A stretch of DNA of 62,500 bases from Botryococcus braunii (taxonomy: Eukaryota; Chlorophyta; Trebouxiophyceae). Below the pieces are notes generated by a model. That model was not told the DNA's origin. It did not search any database and saw only the letters and a list, made by a program, of their open reading frames with translations. Made by a program: the position numbers and the translations under genes. Location of the stretch: positions 47,501 to 110,000 of the forward strand of contig MVGU01001398.1 in assembly GCA_002005505.1 (NCBI GenBank), given 5' to 3'. Below, one piece after another: positions 1-21,035 of this stretch; position 1 is the first letter of the stretch, and each line of letters starts with the position of its first letter.

Positions 1-1488
1 CCCCCTTATAACCCTACAACCGATTCATCCCATCTTCCCCCCATCTCCCTTTTTCTATAACCCTACAACCGGTTGCGGTAATGTCCCAGATACCCGCCCT
101 AAGTTCTGACGGTACACCAGTGTCGTCCTTCAGGAGACAAGACGTGAGATGCGGGACGCTCACAAAGTCGACCGGCCGTTACGAGGTGGTTACAGCGTAA
201 TCAACCTGCTCACTTTAGTGGTGCAGGGTTTTTTTTTCCTTGTTTTTTTTTGGGGGGGGGGGGGGGGGGGGGGGGGGGGAGGGGGTGAAGAAAATCCTAA
301 CCTCAACCACGTATCCTATGTGTATTTAGCATTAAGAGTGAAGCCTATCCTAACCGCACACCCTAAATCGTGCATGCGGGACCGCGGAATTTAGGGGCCG
401 AAAACCAAAAAGGGAGAGAGAGCCAGAGGGAGAGATATTTACAGTTTTTTTTTTTTTTCCCACTAGGAGTGCTGCTGCCGAATACCTTTGTCACGGCTGT
501 AATGGGCTGGACACCACTGTTCCACATCTGTGTTATTCATACCTGGAGATTAACAGTCCTGAATGAGAGCTTCAAAACACTGCTGGCGCCTGATGTATAA
601 ATACAAAGCTAAGCATATCTAATCTGGTAACCCTGCGTCAGCTGCTTTCCCCTAGCTATGGGGCCTGGTCTATATAGACCTGATCCGGCTGGATCGATCT
701 GGCCTCCAGGGTGATACTTATCAGTGTCACCCTGCTGGTCCAAATTCCCCGTTTCTCTTCTTGCTCCTTTTTGGGTTTCCTTTTTGTTTTGGGGTAACCC
801 CCGGCAGGAGCTTGGGGGCAGAAAGGTACTGCACTTCTGCTGCCATGGTGCTATCTACAGACAGCTCCCTAAATATATGATATGGCACTATGATCCAGCT
901 AGCACTAAATGGTTTTGAAAACACCACGGCACATAAACATCGGTTTAGAGTGTGCCGTGTTGTTTTATCATGTTCTCCGCCAATATTCGCAGAGATTAAT
1001 ATGCTTTAAGAAAGGATTGCTGTGGAGCTTCTCGTCATCCAATCAAGCTCAAATGCTTAAGAGCAGCCACGTGCGCGGAACCAAAGCGTGTTCTTGCTTA
1101 CAATCATTCTTCACGTGCTCTAAACATAATTATCAAACGTATGGTAAGTACCCACACACTTAACTCACAAGTTCTCAGAAAGGCTGTACTCGCTCTGTTA
1201 AAAGTACCTGAAGTTAGAGCTCTAAGGTCGTCCAGTAATTTGTGCTCTAAGGTCGACAAGTGGGATCACAGCTCTTCCCCTCGCTTAACCTCCACCAATG
1301 CTGGACCAGAACCTCTGCCAGTGCGAACCTTTCCTCCTTACAACCATGTTTATTCCGTAACAACCCATTAGTCCTCAAACTAAATGCTACCTCCTGCTAG
1401 CATTCTTCCTTCTTCTTCCTTCCCTCCCTTCCCCCCCCCCCCCCAACCTACCCTCCTCTGATCTTTTCGAAAGTAAACCTTGCAAACA
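1..1488. other. Intergenic, no gene recognised
   Basis: No convincing coding exon is seen. There is a G homopolymer near 253-279 inside a T/G-rich patch, a T run near 445-458, and a short phrase (ataaccctacaaccg) repeated near positions 8 and 57. This stretch lies downstream of the polymerase eta stop codon, so it should contain that gene's 3' UTR, but I could not place a poly(A) signal. Confidence 0.5.
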
Positions 1489-11311
<9,823 letters not shown>

Positions 11312-11530
11312 TGCCCGTACCGCATCCACAGGCTCTCAGTACAGGCGTGACTGGCCCGTAAAAGTGTGGTACCACATCGCCTTTTGATTCACATTGGTGC
11401 CATATGGCGAGAAGCGGCACCCGAGCAGCAACAGTAAATGTCATTGCGGCAGGATGTAGGGCTCGATTTCCCCCTGGGGGTGGGGGGAGGCGTGGCTTCG
11501 GGTTGTCATCATTACATTTAAATTACATGT

Positions 11531-11560
11531 TTGAAACTCCTTATTAATAAGGAGTTTCAA
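11531..11560. repeat. 30-bp perfect palindrome
   Basis: The half-site ttgaaactccttatt is followed directly by its exact reverse complement with no spacer. It is intergenic and AT-rich. Confidence 0.9.
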
Positions 11561-11955
11561 TATTGGTCATGGACATTCTGACACGGGAAAAAAGGGGGGG
11601 AAAAGAAAAAAAATAGGGAAAACAAATCTGGATGGTCTATGATGCTTCATATGTCTGGCCTCGACTTCTCTGGCAGTCGATTGTAGTGTTGCCCTTTCCG
11701 TCCAGTGGATGTCAACATGATGTCGATACACAGCACGACATCCATGTGTTGTAACACGACATCGATTTGTCATAACTATCGACATGTGTGCTGCATGTGC
11801 GGGTACCTTCATATGAAATGGGTGCTACATGCGTGGGGACCTGCATATGAAATGGGTACCTTCATATGAATGGGTACCCTATACGGTACCCATGGGAACG
11901 TTTCATACGGAACATCCCCAATAGGCATACGTACCCATATATACCCACATGGGAA

Positions 11956-11983
11956 CCCCAAGTTGATAGCTATCAACTTGGGG
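11956..11983. repeat. 28-bp perfect palindrome
   Basis: The half-site ccccaagttgatag is followed directly by its exact reverse complement. It sits just downstream of repeated gggtacc / catatgaa phrases (11805-11900). Confidence 0.9.
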
Positions 11984-12302
11984 CTCCTGGCCCTCGTCAC
12001 TTTGACATAGGTTCCGCTTCTTTAATCATACGAGTGCTAGCGGGAAGTGCCACAAAGGTCCCCCTCGTGCTGAACCCAGCACGACACGACCCCACATGGT
12101 GAGAGGTTCCCGCCACCACGGGCAACAGATATGGCCAAATACATACATCTATTGACCATATCGATATCTACAGAGTGAAGCGTCCTGTTAACAGATGTAA
12201 CCAGCACGCTGTGTGTGCAGGGCTGATGCGGAACTGCACTCAAAGAAGGAGGTCAGAACGATTTTAAAATTTCCAGCTTTCATCACAGGTTTTTCTCGAC
12301 TT

Positions 12303-12550
12303 CAAAAAAAAAAAAAAAAAAAAAAAAAGGAGAAGAAGAAGAGGAAATGGAAGAGGAGGAGGAGGAGGAGGAGGAGGAGGAGGAGGAGGAGGAAGAGGAG
12401 AAGGAAGAGGAAGAGGAAGAGGAAAAGGAAGAGGAAGAGGAGGAGGAGGAGGAGGAAGAAGAAGAAGAAGAAGAAGAAGAAGAAGAAGAAGAAGAAGAAG
12501 AAGAAGAAGAAGAAGAAGAAGAAGAAGAAGAAGAAGAAGAAGAAGAAGAA
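12303..12550. repeat. Poly(A) plus (GGA/GAA)n purine tract
   Basis: A run of about 24 A is followed by more than 200 bp of nearly pure purine: GGA-rich first, then about 30 GAA triplets. ORFs here are Glu/Lys or Phe/Leu homopolymers and are not genes. Confidence 0.95.
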
Positions 12551-13630
12551 CAAGCAGAAGAATTCCCTGATTACGTCTTGAGTATCACGAGTCTGATCAG
12601 TTTAGCAACGGAGTTTGATTCTGTGACCTGAGCAACTGCTGAAGGTCTCCCCCATGGAGAAACCGTATCTAGATAGTAGAAGATCTTCTATTACCTCCAA
12701 TAAATAGCTACACTTCTAATCCCATCATTCCATATGAGAGTACTTCATGCAGGCTCAGCGGGTATATGAACCAATCAGGGCAAATTGCATGCCTTGAAAA
12801 GCAGACTTTAGGGACAAGCCCTATGTATATATGCGTAGGGCTCCTCCCTCGATTGGGAAAAGCAATATTTTCTCCCAACCGCTCAATTTTATCCCGGCGT
12901 CCAACGAAGCATGGTTACTGCTGGCACGTGCCCTTATATAGTAAATTGACCAGCAGGTGCACGTGCCCTTAACCAGCAGATGCACCTAAACTCCGTTCTA
13001 GCTCTGAAGATATTCCATGGATACGTGGGGGAATTTCTTCAGAAGAAGGGACCCCATTGCGCAATGAATGTCCAGACATCTCAATTGGATCCAGGACGCC
13101 AGGTCCCCAGACGGAATCCCAAATTAAATGGGTCTGACTCGATCAGGTCCTGATTGTCTGATTTTTGAACATCACACGAAGGAAACATTTTTATGAACGA
13201 TTGCTGATACCTGAACAGTACAAAATATAGACACCCAGCGTTGGGGTCGTTAACAATGCGTATGTACGCCTCTTTGAGCCTGGTTCCTACACAACCGTCG
13301 TGACTACCGCGTTTGGGAACCATGTTTCACATGGTCACCCTCTGGGGAAGCCAAGAAGTAATGCACTCCCAGATGTTCTGAACACACATACACACACACC
13401 TCAAATGAAACAAACACATCTTCCAATACCCTCTCGTAGCCACTGGTAATCTGAACAATTAAGTAAATGTACATGAACGTTCACGTAAACACGGGCGGAC
13501 GCATCACCACCATGGACGGCCGCATCATCAAATTTGAACTCTTATGGGCTTCAAACAAAATTGTAAATAACAAAGCAAACACGAACAATTGCCCCAGATA
13601 ATCACTTTGCTAGTTAATCTCTCTAGGGGC

Positions 13631-13658
13631 TGTGAAGAGGAAGGCCTTCCTCTTCACA
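13631..13658. repeat. 28-bp perfect palindrome
   Basis: The half-site tgtgaagaggaagg is followed directly by its exact reverse complement. Intergenic. Confidence 0.9.
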
Positions 13659-15050
13659 ACCCATTTTCATTCCGTGATTTTCCCAATTTCAGCTGTAAAG
13701 AAATTTCCTGCACCAGGCCGCTTCTTCACATGCCCAAATGTGCGTGGCTCTATCTCATCAAAAGCCATTTGCAACTACCCCGGGGCCTGTTCAACTTTGG
13801 CGCATATGAAATCGATTGTTTAAATGGGACCTTCTCTGTCCGGTATTATTCCACAACCATATGGATACAGACTCAATCTGGTACATCAACACACGTGTTG
13901 CTTCTGCCACATCCGATTAATGCGTTTGTATGGATATGATGTGGCGCCCCTTCTTTGTGACCACGTGGCTACATGAATTTCACTTTAGCAAGCAACTACT
14001 AACCTGGCTATGCGGGGCTAAAAAGCTTCATTTTTTAACAAACAAAGCCTTGGCACATCCACAGACTTCATCGGCGGAATCAATCTCTGCTCATGACTTG
14101 AGGGGATGTCATGAGCAACCCTAGGATGCAGCTGATAAAAGAAAACAAAAGAAAATTGTCCATTTTAATGGACCATTTTCAACATGTTCTGCAGGGAGCT
14201 GGATTTTGAACTTGAACTTTTGCACCTACACAAACCACAAACCACGCACGTGCACGGAACAACCATGGAACGCGGGATGCGATCTCACAGAAGGATAGGG
14301 TCGAGCCCGACGTGTGCTCGCCGGACCTACAAGTACTTACTTATAGGAATCTACTATGTGGGCTATTGAAATGCCCGTCGGTTTGGACCCTCTCATCGGT
14401 ACCCAGTAACCCACTACCACGAATATTCCGAGCATTTGCGGCCTTGGACACGTGCTGAGTGTACTATCAGATGGATGTACTACGGGGTAAAGTGCAAAAC
14501 AGGGTTGTCGACGAGGCAGACGCCTCAGATTTGAGTCTAGACTGGCTATGCACACCTCCCGTGGGAAAAATGAATCGCATGCTGGTAGCAACCAATTGCA
14601 ACCACGATATGCTGCTTTTTATTACGTGGCACCTTTTTAGCCGGCAGGGTGTGCTCCTTTTGTACCATGTGAGCTCACGTGTTCAGACCCCTGCGATCTA
14701 GATCTACAAAATGCCTGCGTATGAAACACGCGCGCACGTACGTGCGCAGTGCGCGTGTGACAAAAACTCGTGCCAGGTGGCAAACTCGAATGATCATTCG
14801 ATCATCGGAACCATCCCCAAACAGCAGCCTCGATGGCCTTGACGACTTAAAGAACTTAAGCCCTGACAAAGGCTTACAAAACTACGTGGGTGGCCAACCC
14901 ATGTAGGTTTACCTACGAGAGGTGCCGGTACGACCTGAGCGATCGCAAGTAGTATCATGCAAAAATGCTCCAGATGTACCAGTACTGCAGCTCACCTGCT
15001 ATGCCTGCTGAAGTGCACCACATGAAAGGGCAACCCCAACAAATATATTT

Positions 15051-15210
15051 ATATACCCCGTGGTATATACCCCGTGGGCCTTGAGCCCCCGTGGTGGTAT
15101 ATACCCCTAATACCCCGTGGTATATACCCCGTGGTATATACCCCGTGGGCCTTGAGCCCCCGTGGTGGTATATACCCCTAATACCCCGTGGGCCTTGAGC
15201 CCGCCGTGGG
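15051..15210. repeat. Tandem repeat of taccccgtggtata-type units
   Basis: Units built from taccccgtggtata and gggccttgagcccccgtgg recur in a higher-order pattern, ending at a T-run/G-run junction. Each gggccttgagccc is partly self-complementary. Confidence 0.8.
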
Positions 15211-16540
15211 TTTTTTTTTTTTTTTTTTTTTTTTTTTTGGGGGGGGGGGGGGACTTCAGCAGGAATCCTCCTCTCATCTCATTCAGTCCTAATTGCAGGC
15301 TCCCATGCTCTGTACCGCAAGTGCATATGTGTAAGATGCATATGTGCCGGGAACAAAGGCGTGCCGACGGACGTGTCAAATACCAGAAGACGTCAGTGTA
15401 CACTACCTGCGTGGTTGGCCGACGTGAACTAGACGCCGGCGTGAACTAGGCGACGTGAAATCAGACGACGGGAACCTTGACCTGCCAGACGTGAAGGCCC
15501 ACATCAGTTATTTTGAACCACATCCTATTGCCTGCGATAGGTCACATGAATACTGCATTGCTTACCCTAGCCTAGCTAGGAAAGGTCGCGGGGTTTGACT
15601 CACGCTATGGTCATCCATGGAACCCTCAAAGATGGATGTTGAGATCCATTATCCCAGCAGTGGGTTGGAGGCGGGAGTTTGTGGGCAGCAATACACATGG
15701 CATGCCCCTCAGTGCCTGCAAAAATGGTCTTGTGAACGCGCACACTCAACGCAGCCTACCCATACAAACGGCGGCACGGCACTCATAGCACGACACCCAT
15801 GCATGGTGGCATTCAGCCGCAAGAGGGACGGTTCCAATGTTACCGCATGTAAGATACGTGGGTTGCGGTTACGATATGCTTCACTTTTATGTTTAGGTCA
15901 CTGATCGATCCCAAACACTGACCCGTTCAACAACCCGCAAGATCCAAACGGGTTTTCCCCTATTACTGCTCGTCATATACCAGGAGGTGGCAGCAAACTC
16001 CGTAAGCTCTATTGAACAATACCCAAAACAGACCTTGTCGAACACCCCCAGACCCATATAGATTTGCTTTAGTGCTCTTTCATAATACAGCCGTCTATAG
16101 ACAGCTGGTTATGAAGAGCCCCAGCAGGAATCCCTAGTGGCCGCAGATTCAACACAATAAATCTACAGCCGCTCAGAAGTCAGACTTTGTGACCCAACCT
16201 GCCAACCAGCAACCTCCAGCCAGCAACCACCAACCAATTTTTTGCCTGAAGCGCTCCTGTCTCCTACAAAGCGATTTATTTTCCCCAGTCTCCTACAAAG
16301 CGATTTATGCGCAGATTCTACAAAGCAATTCATGCGCCGCTCTAGAGGGCAGCATACACTGCCCTCAAACACAGATCGTAAGACGCTGCTCCTGAGAGAT
16401 ACTAGCGCAGAACTCTCCTCGCAGGGAAATTCTGTGACAACGCGCTTTCGAGGGGTCTTACCATGACCATCCCTATTTTTTAGAACTATCCTCCAGGCAA
16501 TGCCAACTCTAGAGAGGGCGGCTCCCTGAAACTCCTGAAG

Positions 16541-16735
16541 GGGATGACGGCTCTGTGCTTAAGCCTGCACACTGTGGCTTAAGCCTGCACACTGTGGCTT
16601 AAGCCTGCACACTGTGGCTTAAGCCTGCACACTGTGGCTTAAGCCTGCACACTGTGGCTTAAGCCTGCACACCGTGGCTTAAACCTGCACACCGTGGCTT
16701 AAGCCTGCTCTGTGTGCTCAAGCCTGCATGGCACA
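16541..16735. repeat. 20-bp tandem array of hairpin-prone units
   Basis: Seven near-identical units of aagcctgcacactgtggctt occupy 16561-16700, with degenerate copies at both ends. Each unit begins aagcc and ends ggctt, so every junction forms the palindrome ggcttaagcc and each unit can fold on itself. Confidence 0.92.
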
Positions 16736-17191
16736 GCCGGCACCAGACGGGCCAACTCCCTGAATCTTTGAACTCCCTCAAGGGGAAACCGTCCTCTTTT
16801 AACAACCCCTCGTTACACCTACCTTTCAGAAGAAGAAGAAGAAGATTTGGCTGGCCCCTCCTTGGACAAGCTTTCGTTGGATAACCTCCGCGGTTGCAAC
16901 GTTCGTTTACGGCCCCTGGCTTCAGCGTTCCAGCATGCATGACACACGGCACTGCAGGATAGATTCCCCTTAATAAGTCCATTGGGCTGACCCTTCACGA
17001 TTCTTTATGGAGCCAGAGGACTCTGCGTGGCAGACTTGTATTAACATCCGTTTACTCCACGGTTCATCTGCGTGTATCCTCTTTGACACCGGTTTCCAGC
17101 AGAAAGCAACATACGCGGTTTCCACCTTTTGGACCGGCGGCTGCTTCACTGAGGGGCTTCTAGCGGGGAGATGGAAAAGAGGACCCTCGGC

Positions 17192-17593
17192 TCAGGGCTC
17201 GGGGAGAACTTCCAGAGGGGGCTGCTCGTCCCGGAGGCGGGGTGGGATGACGAGCAGGACCTCCATGAGCGGGGCGCGGCACAGGGGGCAGATGACCATG
17301 TCCTTGCAGTTCCCCATCAGCAGCTTGTAGCACTTCTTGCAGGTGGAGTGGTTGCAAGGGAACTTGGCCATGCCTTGGTTGGGGATGCTGTCCAGGCAGA
17401 TGGGGCAGTCGTGGTCCTCCATGTCCTTAGTCACTGACGGCGTCCGTACCGGCAGCGCCCTCAGCTGCAGAGACGGCATGTCCTCCAGCGGTACACCGCC
17501 TGCCGAACATCCACACTCTGTGTGCTCACATGGCTTCGAGCTGTCCAGCCAGCTGGCAGAAATGGGACATGTGGGTGCCCGCGGGAACTCCAT
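17192..17593 (-). CDS. Small RING-finger protein, probable E3 ubiquitin ligase
   Basis: The 133-residue ORF starts at ATG 17593 and ends in TGA at 17192. It carries a C3HC4-type RING near residues 66-110: CPIC, then CNHSTCKKC, then CPLC. All eight metal ligands are visible. RING domains of this type recruit E2 ubiquitin-conjugating enzymes. The N-terminal 60 residues are Cys/Ser-rich and unrecognised, and the tail after the RING is short. There may be an upstream exon on the minus strand (an open stretch near 17900-18074 has a possible donor), but a splice acceptor could not be confirmed. No substrate or partner can be inferred. Confidence 0.6.
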   Translation of the reverse strand: MEFPRAPTCPISASWLDSSKPCEHTECGCSAGGVPLEDMPSLQLRALPVRTPSVTKDMEDHDCPICLDSIPNQGMAKFPCNHSTCKKCYKLLMGNCKDMVICPLCRAPLMEVLLVIPPRLRDEQPPLEVLPEP

Positions 17594-17639
17594 TTACAGA
17601 TACCGCAAGGGAGGTGGTCTGGTTTGACCAAGTGCACTC

Positions 17640-17786
17640 TGTCCCCCCCCCCCCGGGGGGGAGGGGGAGAGAGAAGATGAAAGGTAAAAGGAGAGGAGAG
17701 GCACAAAGAAGGAAACGATGATCATGCGTGCATGTTGTATGTGTGCAAGCACGCGTGCGTGCGCCGCCCACCCCCCCCCCCCCCCC

Positions 17787-17877
<91 letters not shown>

Positions 17878-17880
17878 AGA
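17640..17880. repeat. C/G runs and (CA)n microsatellite
   Basis: C and G homopolymers near 17641-17660 and 17770-17787 are followed by about 45 CA units. Confidence 0.9.
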
Positions 17881-18599
17881 GAAATAAGGTGCGAATAACC
17901 TCCATGTTCATCAAAGCGAACAATTTCGCTCCTTTCCACCTGCTTTATGATGGTGGGCACCAGGGTGGGCAGAACATCACTCTGAGCGGGCAGAAGCGGG
18001 CAGAATGCAAAACCTGAGATTTCGGGTAAATCAACAGTGCTAGAGCAGCACTTTTGCAATTGCTTGCAAGTCACTTTGCAACATCACATGGAGGATGTAC
18101 CCAAGCCACAATTAGCCACCACCAATGTTAAGCTGGGCAAACAGGGGTGCAGAACATTACTCACATGGGCAAAAGGTGCACTCACCAGCTTGCGTCATCA
18201 AACCAAAGGCATCCCCTAAATGGCACTGACGTCATCATTTTGTGACACCCTCAACCTGGTACCAAAAACATGTGTCCCACTTCATAAGCATATACTATGA
18301 GAACCATGGGAGTGCCAGTCCTGTCAACTAAACGGTACGTAGCTCAAAGTAGCTGTACCTGTACCGTACAACATACCGTACTGCATAACGTGTAGCAGCA
18401 TCCCCATGCACTAGTGGCTTTCCGAACAAGACATTCAGGCAAACCTTCGGTGGCCTGGGGAAGGGGGGGAGGGGAGGACCCACACACACCTGTGCCTGTA
18501 GAGGGGGATGCCCGATCAGCACGCCGCAACATGGAAAACAACAAAAATAGCCAACAGGTTACGGGGCCTGGATGTGGCTCCAGCTCAGGTCGCATTCTG

Positions 18600-18685
18600 C
18601 AGAACAAATCAAATCAAATCAAATCAAATCAAATCAGATCAGATCAGATCAGATCAGATTAAATTAAATCGAATCAAATCAAACG
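18600..18685. repeat. (AAATC)n / (AGATC)n pentanucleotide array
   Basis: Repeats of aaatc change to agatc and back to related pentamers over about 80 bp. Confidence 0.85.
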
Positions 18686-18824
18686 TGCGCGTCGGTCCCA
18701 ATCGGTGGCAAGTTGACACTCATAAGGGGTCCACCCATATGGGTACCCTATGAGGGCAAATTTGTACCTTTTAGTCAGTATCGCGGGCCTCACACGTCTC
18801 CTCCCCGCTCCCCGCTCCCTCCCT

Positions 18825-18829
<5 letters not shown>

Positions 18830-18911
<82 letters not shown>

Positions 18912-18954
18912 CCCCCCTCCCTCCCTCCCTCCCTCCCTCCCTCCCCCCCCCCCT

Positions 18955-19037
<83 letters not shown>
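18830..19037. repeat. (CT)n with (CCCT)n interruption
   Basis: Two CT blocks of about 70-75 bp flank a CCCT/poly-C block. Serine-leucine ORFs here are artefacts. Confidence 0.95.
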
Positions 19038-19038
<1 letters not shown>

Positions 19039-19097
19039 GCCCCTCCCTCCCTCCCTCTCTCCCTCTCCCTCTTTCTCTCCCCTCCCTCCCCCCCTCC

Positions 19098-19487
19098 TCA
19101 ACTGTGTGTATGTGTGCACGCACATGTGTGTGGCTGTGCGTATGTGTGTGCATGAGGTGGGGGGGGGGGTTTGGTAAGGGGGATGCAATGGACAGAACAT
19201 GGGGTGATGCCACACCTCATTCTACATACAAATATGATGAAGAAACCCAGAACCATGACGACAGCAAGTACAGTGCCCAGGATAATGGCGGTACAGTGCT
19301 TCATGTCGCAGAACGAAGCGGGCGGTCGCTGCTGCACAGGTCTGATGTCAAGACAACAGGGCGGGCTGCCCATGCAGCAGGGGTTCGAATCCAGGCAGCA
19401 GCACAGAACCACAGTGTTGCTGGCTACTTGAACCTGGACAGGATATCCTTTTGATCGCATGCAACAACACTGGACCTGCACCCCCAC
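19098..19487 (-). CDS. Possible exon of a Cys-rich single-pass membrane protein
   Basis: This minus-strand open frame has a cysteine-dense segment with CCC, CC and CC clusters, then a clear hydrophobic helix (about 22 residues, TAIILGTVLAVVMVLGFFII) and a short basic/Cys end. That order suggests a Cys-rich outer domain with a membrane anchor. A splice acceptor (tcctgtccag) precedes the Cys-rich part at about 19437. The frame then runs into low-complexity Pro and CA-repeat sequence, so the true 3' border is unknown. I do not recognise the family. A chance ORF is possible. Confidence 0.3.
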   Translation of the reverse strand: MGVQVQCCCMRSKGYPVQVQVASNTVVLCCCLDSNPCCMGSPPCCLDIRPVQQRPPASFCDMKHCTAIILGTVLAVVMVLGFFIIFVCRMRCGITPCSVHCIPLTKPPPPPHAHTYAQPHTCACTHTHS

Positions 19488-19508
19488 ACAAAATTCCCCT
19501 TGATACTA

Positions 19509-19605
19509 CAATGGATGGATGAATGAATGAATGAATGAATGAATGGATGAATGAATGAATGGATGAATGAATGAATGGATGAATGAATGAATGAATGAAC
19601 GAACG
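19509..19605. repeat. (GAAT)n tetranucleotide array
   Basis: About 24 units of gaat with gga variants. Confidence 0.9.
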
Positions 19606-20117
19606 AACCGACGAACGATCGGACGGTCGGACAAACAAAGCAGCGAATGAATGAACAGATGTTACATGTTACCCGTCATGATGAAAGACATTACACATTA
19701 CCCGTTATGACTAGATTTTACATATTACCCGTTATGACTAGATGTTACACATGACCCCTTATGATGACTGGATGTGCCTGTTAGGCAACTTACTCATGAG
19801 GTCCAAAGGTAGAAGGTGCCGGAGGAAAGTCCTTGAAAGAAATGCCTCAGCCAGACCATCTGACTAATGATGATGACCCATCCACCCTCGCCCCCTCTTT
19901 AACCCCCCACCCCTCCCCGGGGGAAAGCGGGGGGTGCAAGCATGTGCATGGGGCACGGGCACTATTTGTTAAAGGGGGGGAAGGGGGCGGTTCAAAGTTG
20001 TGCCTGTGTGAATGAGACAGAAACGGATGGCTATCCAAGCCCAAACCTTCTCACACAGGCATGCACTTTCCCTCGCATGCGGCACAGGCGCACGCGCGCG
20101 CCCCCGCGCGCGCGCAC

Positions 20118-20259
<142 letters not shown>

Positions 20260-20454
20260 GGCGAGGGGTTTGGAAGGAAGGCAGGTCAGGGAGGAGATCC
20301 GAGGAGCAAGCTGCAAAACGCGGTTGCAACTTCAGCATGGGCTTGCGCCAGCCAAGCCAACACAAGCGGAATCTGACAATCAGATTCCCTTTTTGTCACA
20401 ATAACCCCCGCAAAAATCCTACAGGACACCAGCCCGGGAACTTCAAGCCAGCCT

Positions 20455-20609
20455 TTGCGTTGCTTCAGCACGGCGCACCCCTTGCAAGGCGCACCCCCAG
20501 CAGTGCAAGGGGGTCGCCGTGCACTGCTGGTATTGGGAAGGGTTTTTTTTGGGGGGGGGGGGTGCGCCGTGTTGAAGCGACGCTTCAGCACGGCGCACCC
20601 GCCCCCCCA

Positions 20610-20661
<52 letters not shown>

Positions 20662-20700
20662 CCCAATACCATCACTGTATTGCCCCCCCCCCCCCCCCGG
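20455..20700. mobile_element. Hairpin (inverted-repeat) element, MITE-like
   Basis: From 20529 to 20670 the sequence is a nearly complete inverted repeat. The left arm starts ggtattgggaagg, has T and G runs and ends tgcgccgtgttgaagcg. The right arm starts cgcttcagcacggcgca, has C and A runs and ends ccttcccaatacc. The A run of the right arm (about 45) is much longer than the T run of the left. Another copy of ttcagcacggcgcacc lies at 20464, and a small inverted repeat (agcagtgca / tgcactgct) flanks the left side. No ORF or target-site duplication was identified. Confidence 0.55.
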
Positions 20701-21035
20701 GAGCCCCAGCAGAATCCCGGGGCGACCCACCCGAACTTGGCCGCCACTCAGCATTTGGGCCACGTCCAAATCAGGCTGCGACTGCCTTCCGGTATCTGCA
20801 TTTCGCCCCGCCCTGTTAGAATTACTAATCTCCAGCTCTTCCACGCTGGAGGCGGGGTCAACAATGATGGGAACAATCACGGCGCTGGTATCTGGGGAGG
20901 CCGGGTCCACGGCGCTGTTATCTGGGGAGGCCGGGTCCCGAAGGTCCAGGCTGGTGGAATTGCTTGGTGGCAGTACAGCAGGTTGCGCTTGGGGAGAATC
21001 TGCTAGCGATCGTCGTTGTTTGGTCCATGCCGTGC

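Larger units (their letters stand above)
12551..16540. other. About 4 kb without a recognisable gene
   Basis: ORFs are short and show no family signature. The stretch contains a 28-bp perfect palindrome (13631-13658), a T/G homopolymer pair near 15211-15252 and a tandem repeat at 15051-15210. It may hold decayed mobile DNA, but no domain could be named. Confidence 0.5.

Noticed and set aside
357..370. Telomere-like ccctaaa
   Set aside because: Only a single copy; plant/algal telomeres need tandem copies.
16541..16735. CRISPR-like array
   Set aside because: Units are directly abutting with no spacers and the genome is eukaryotic.
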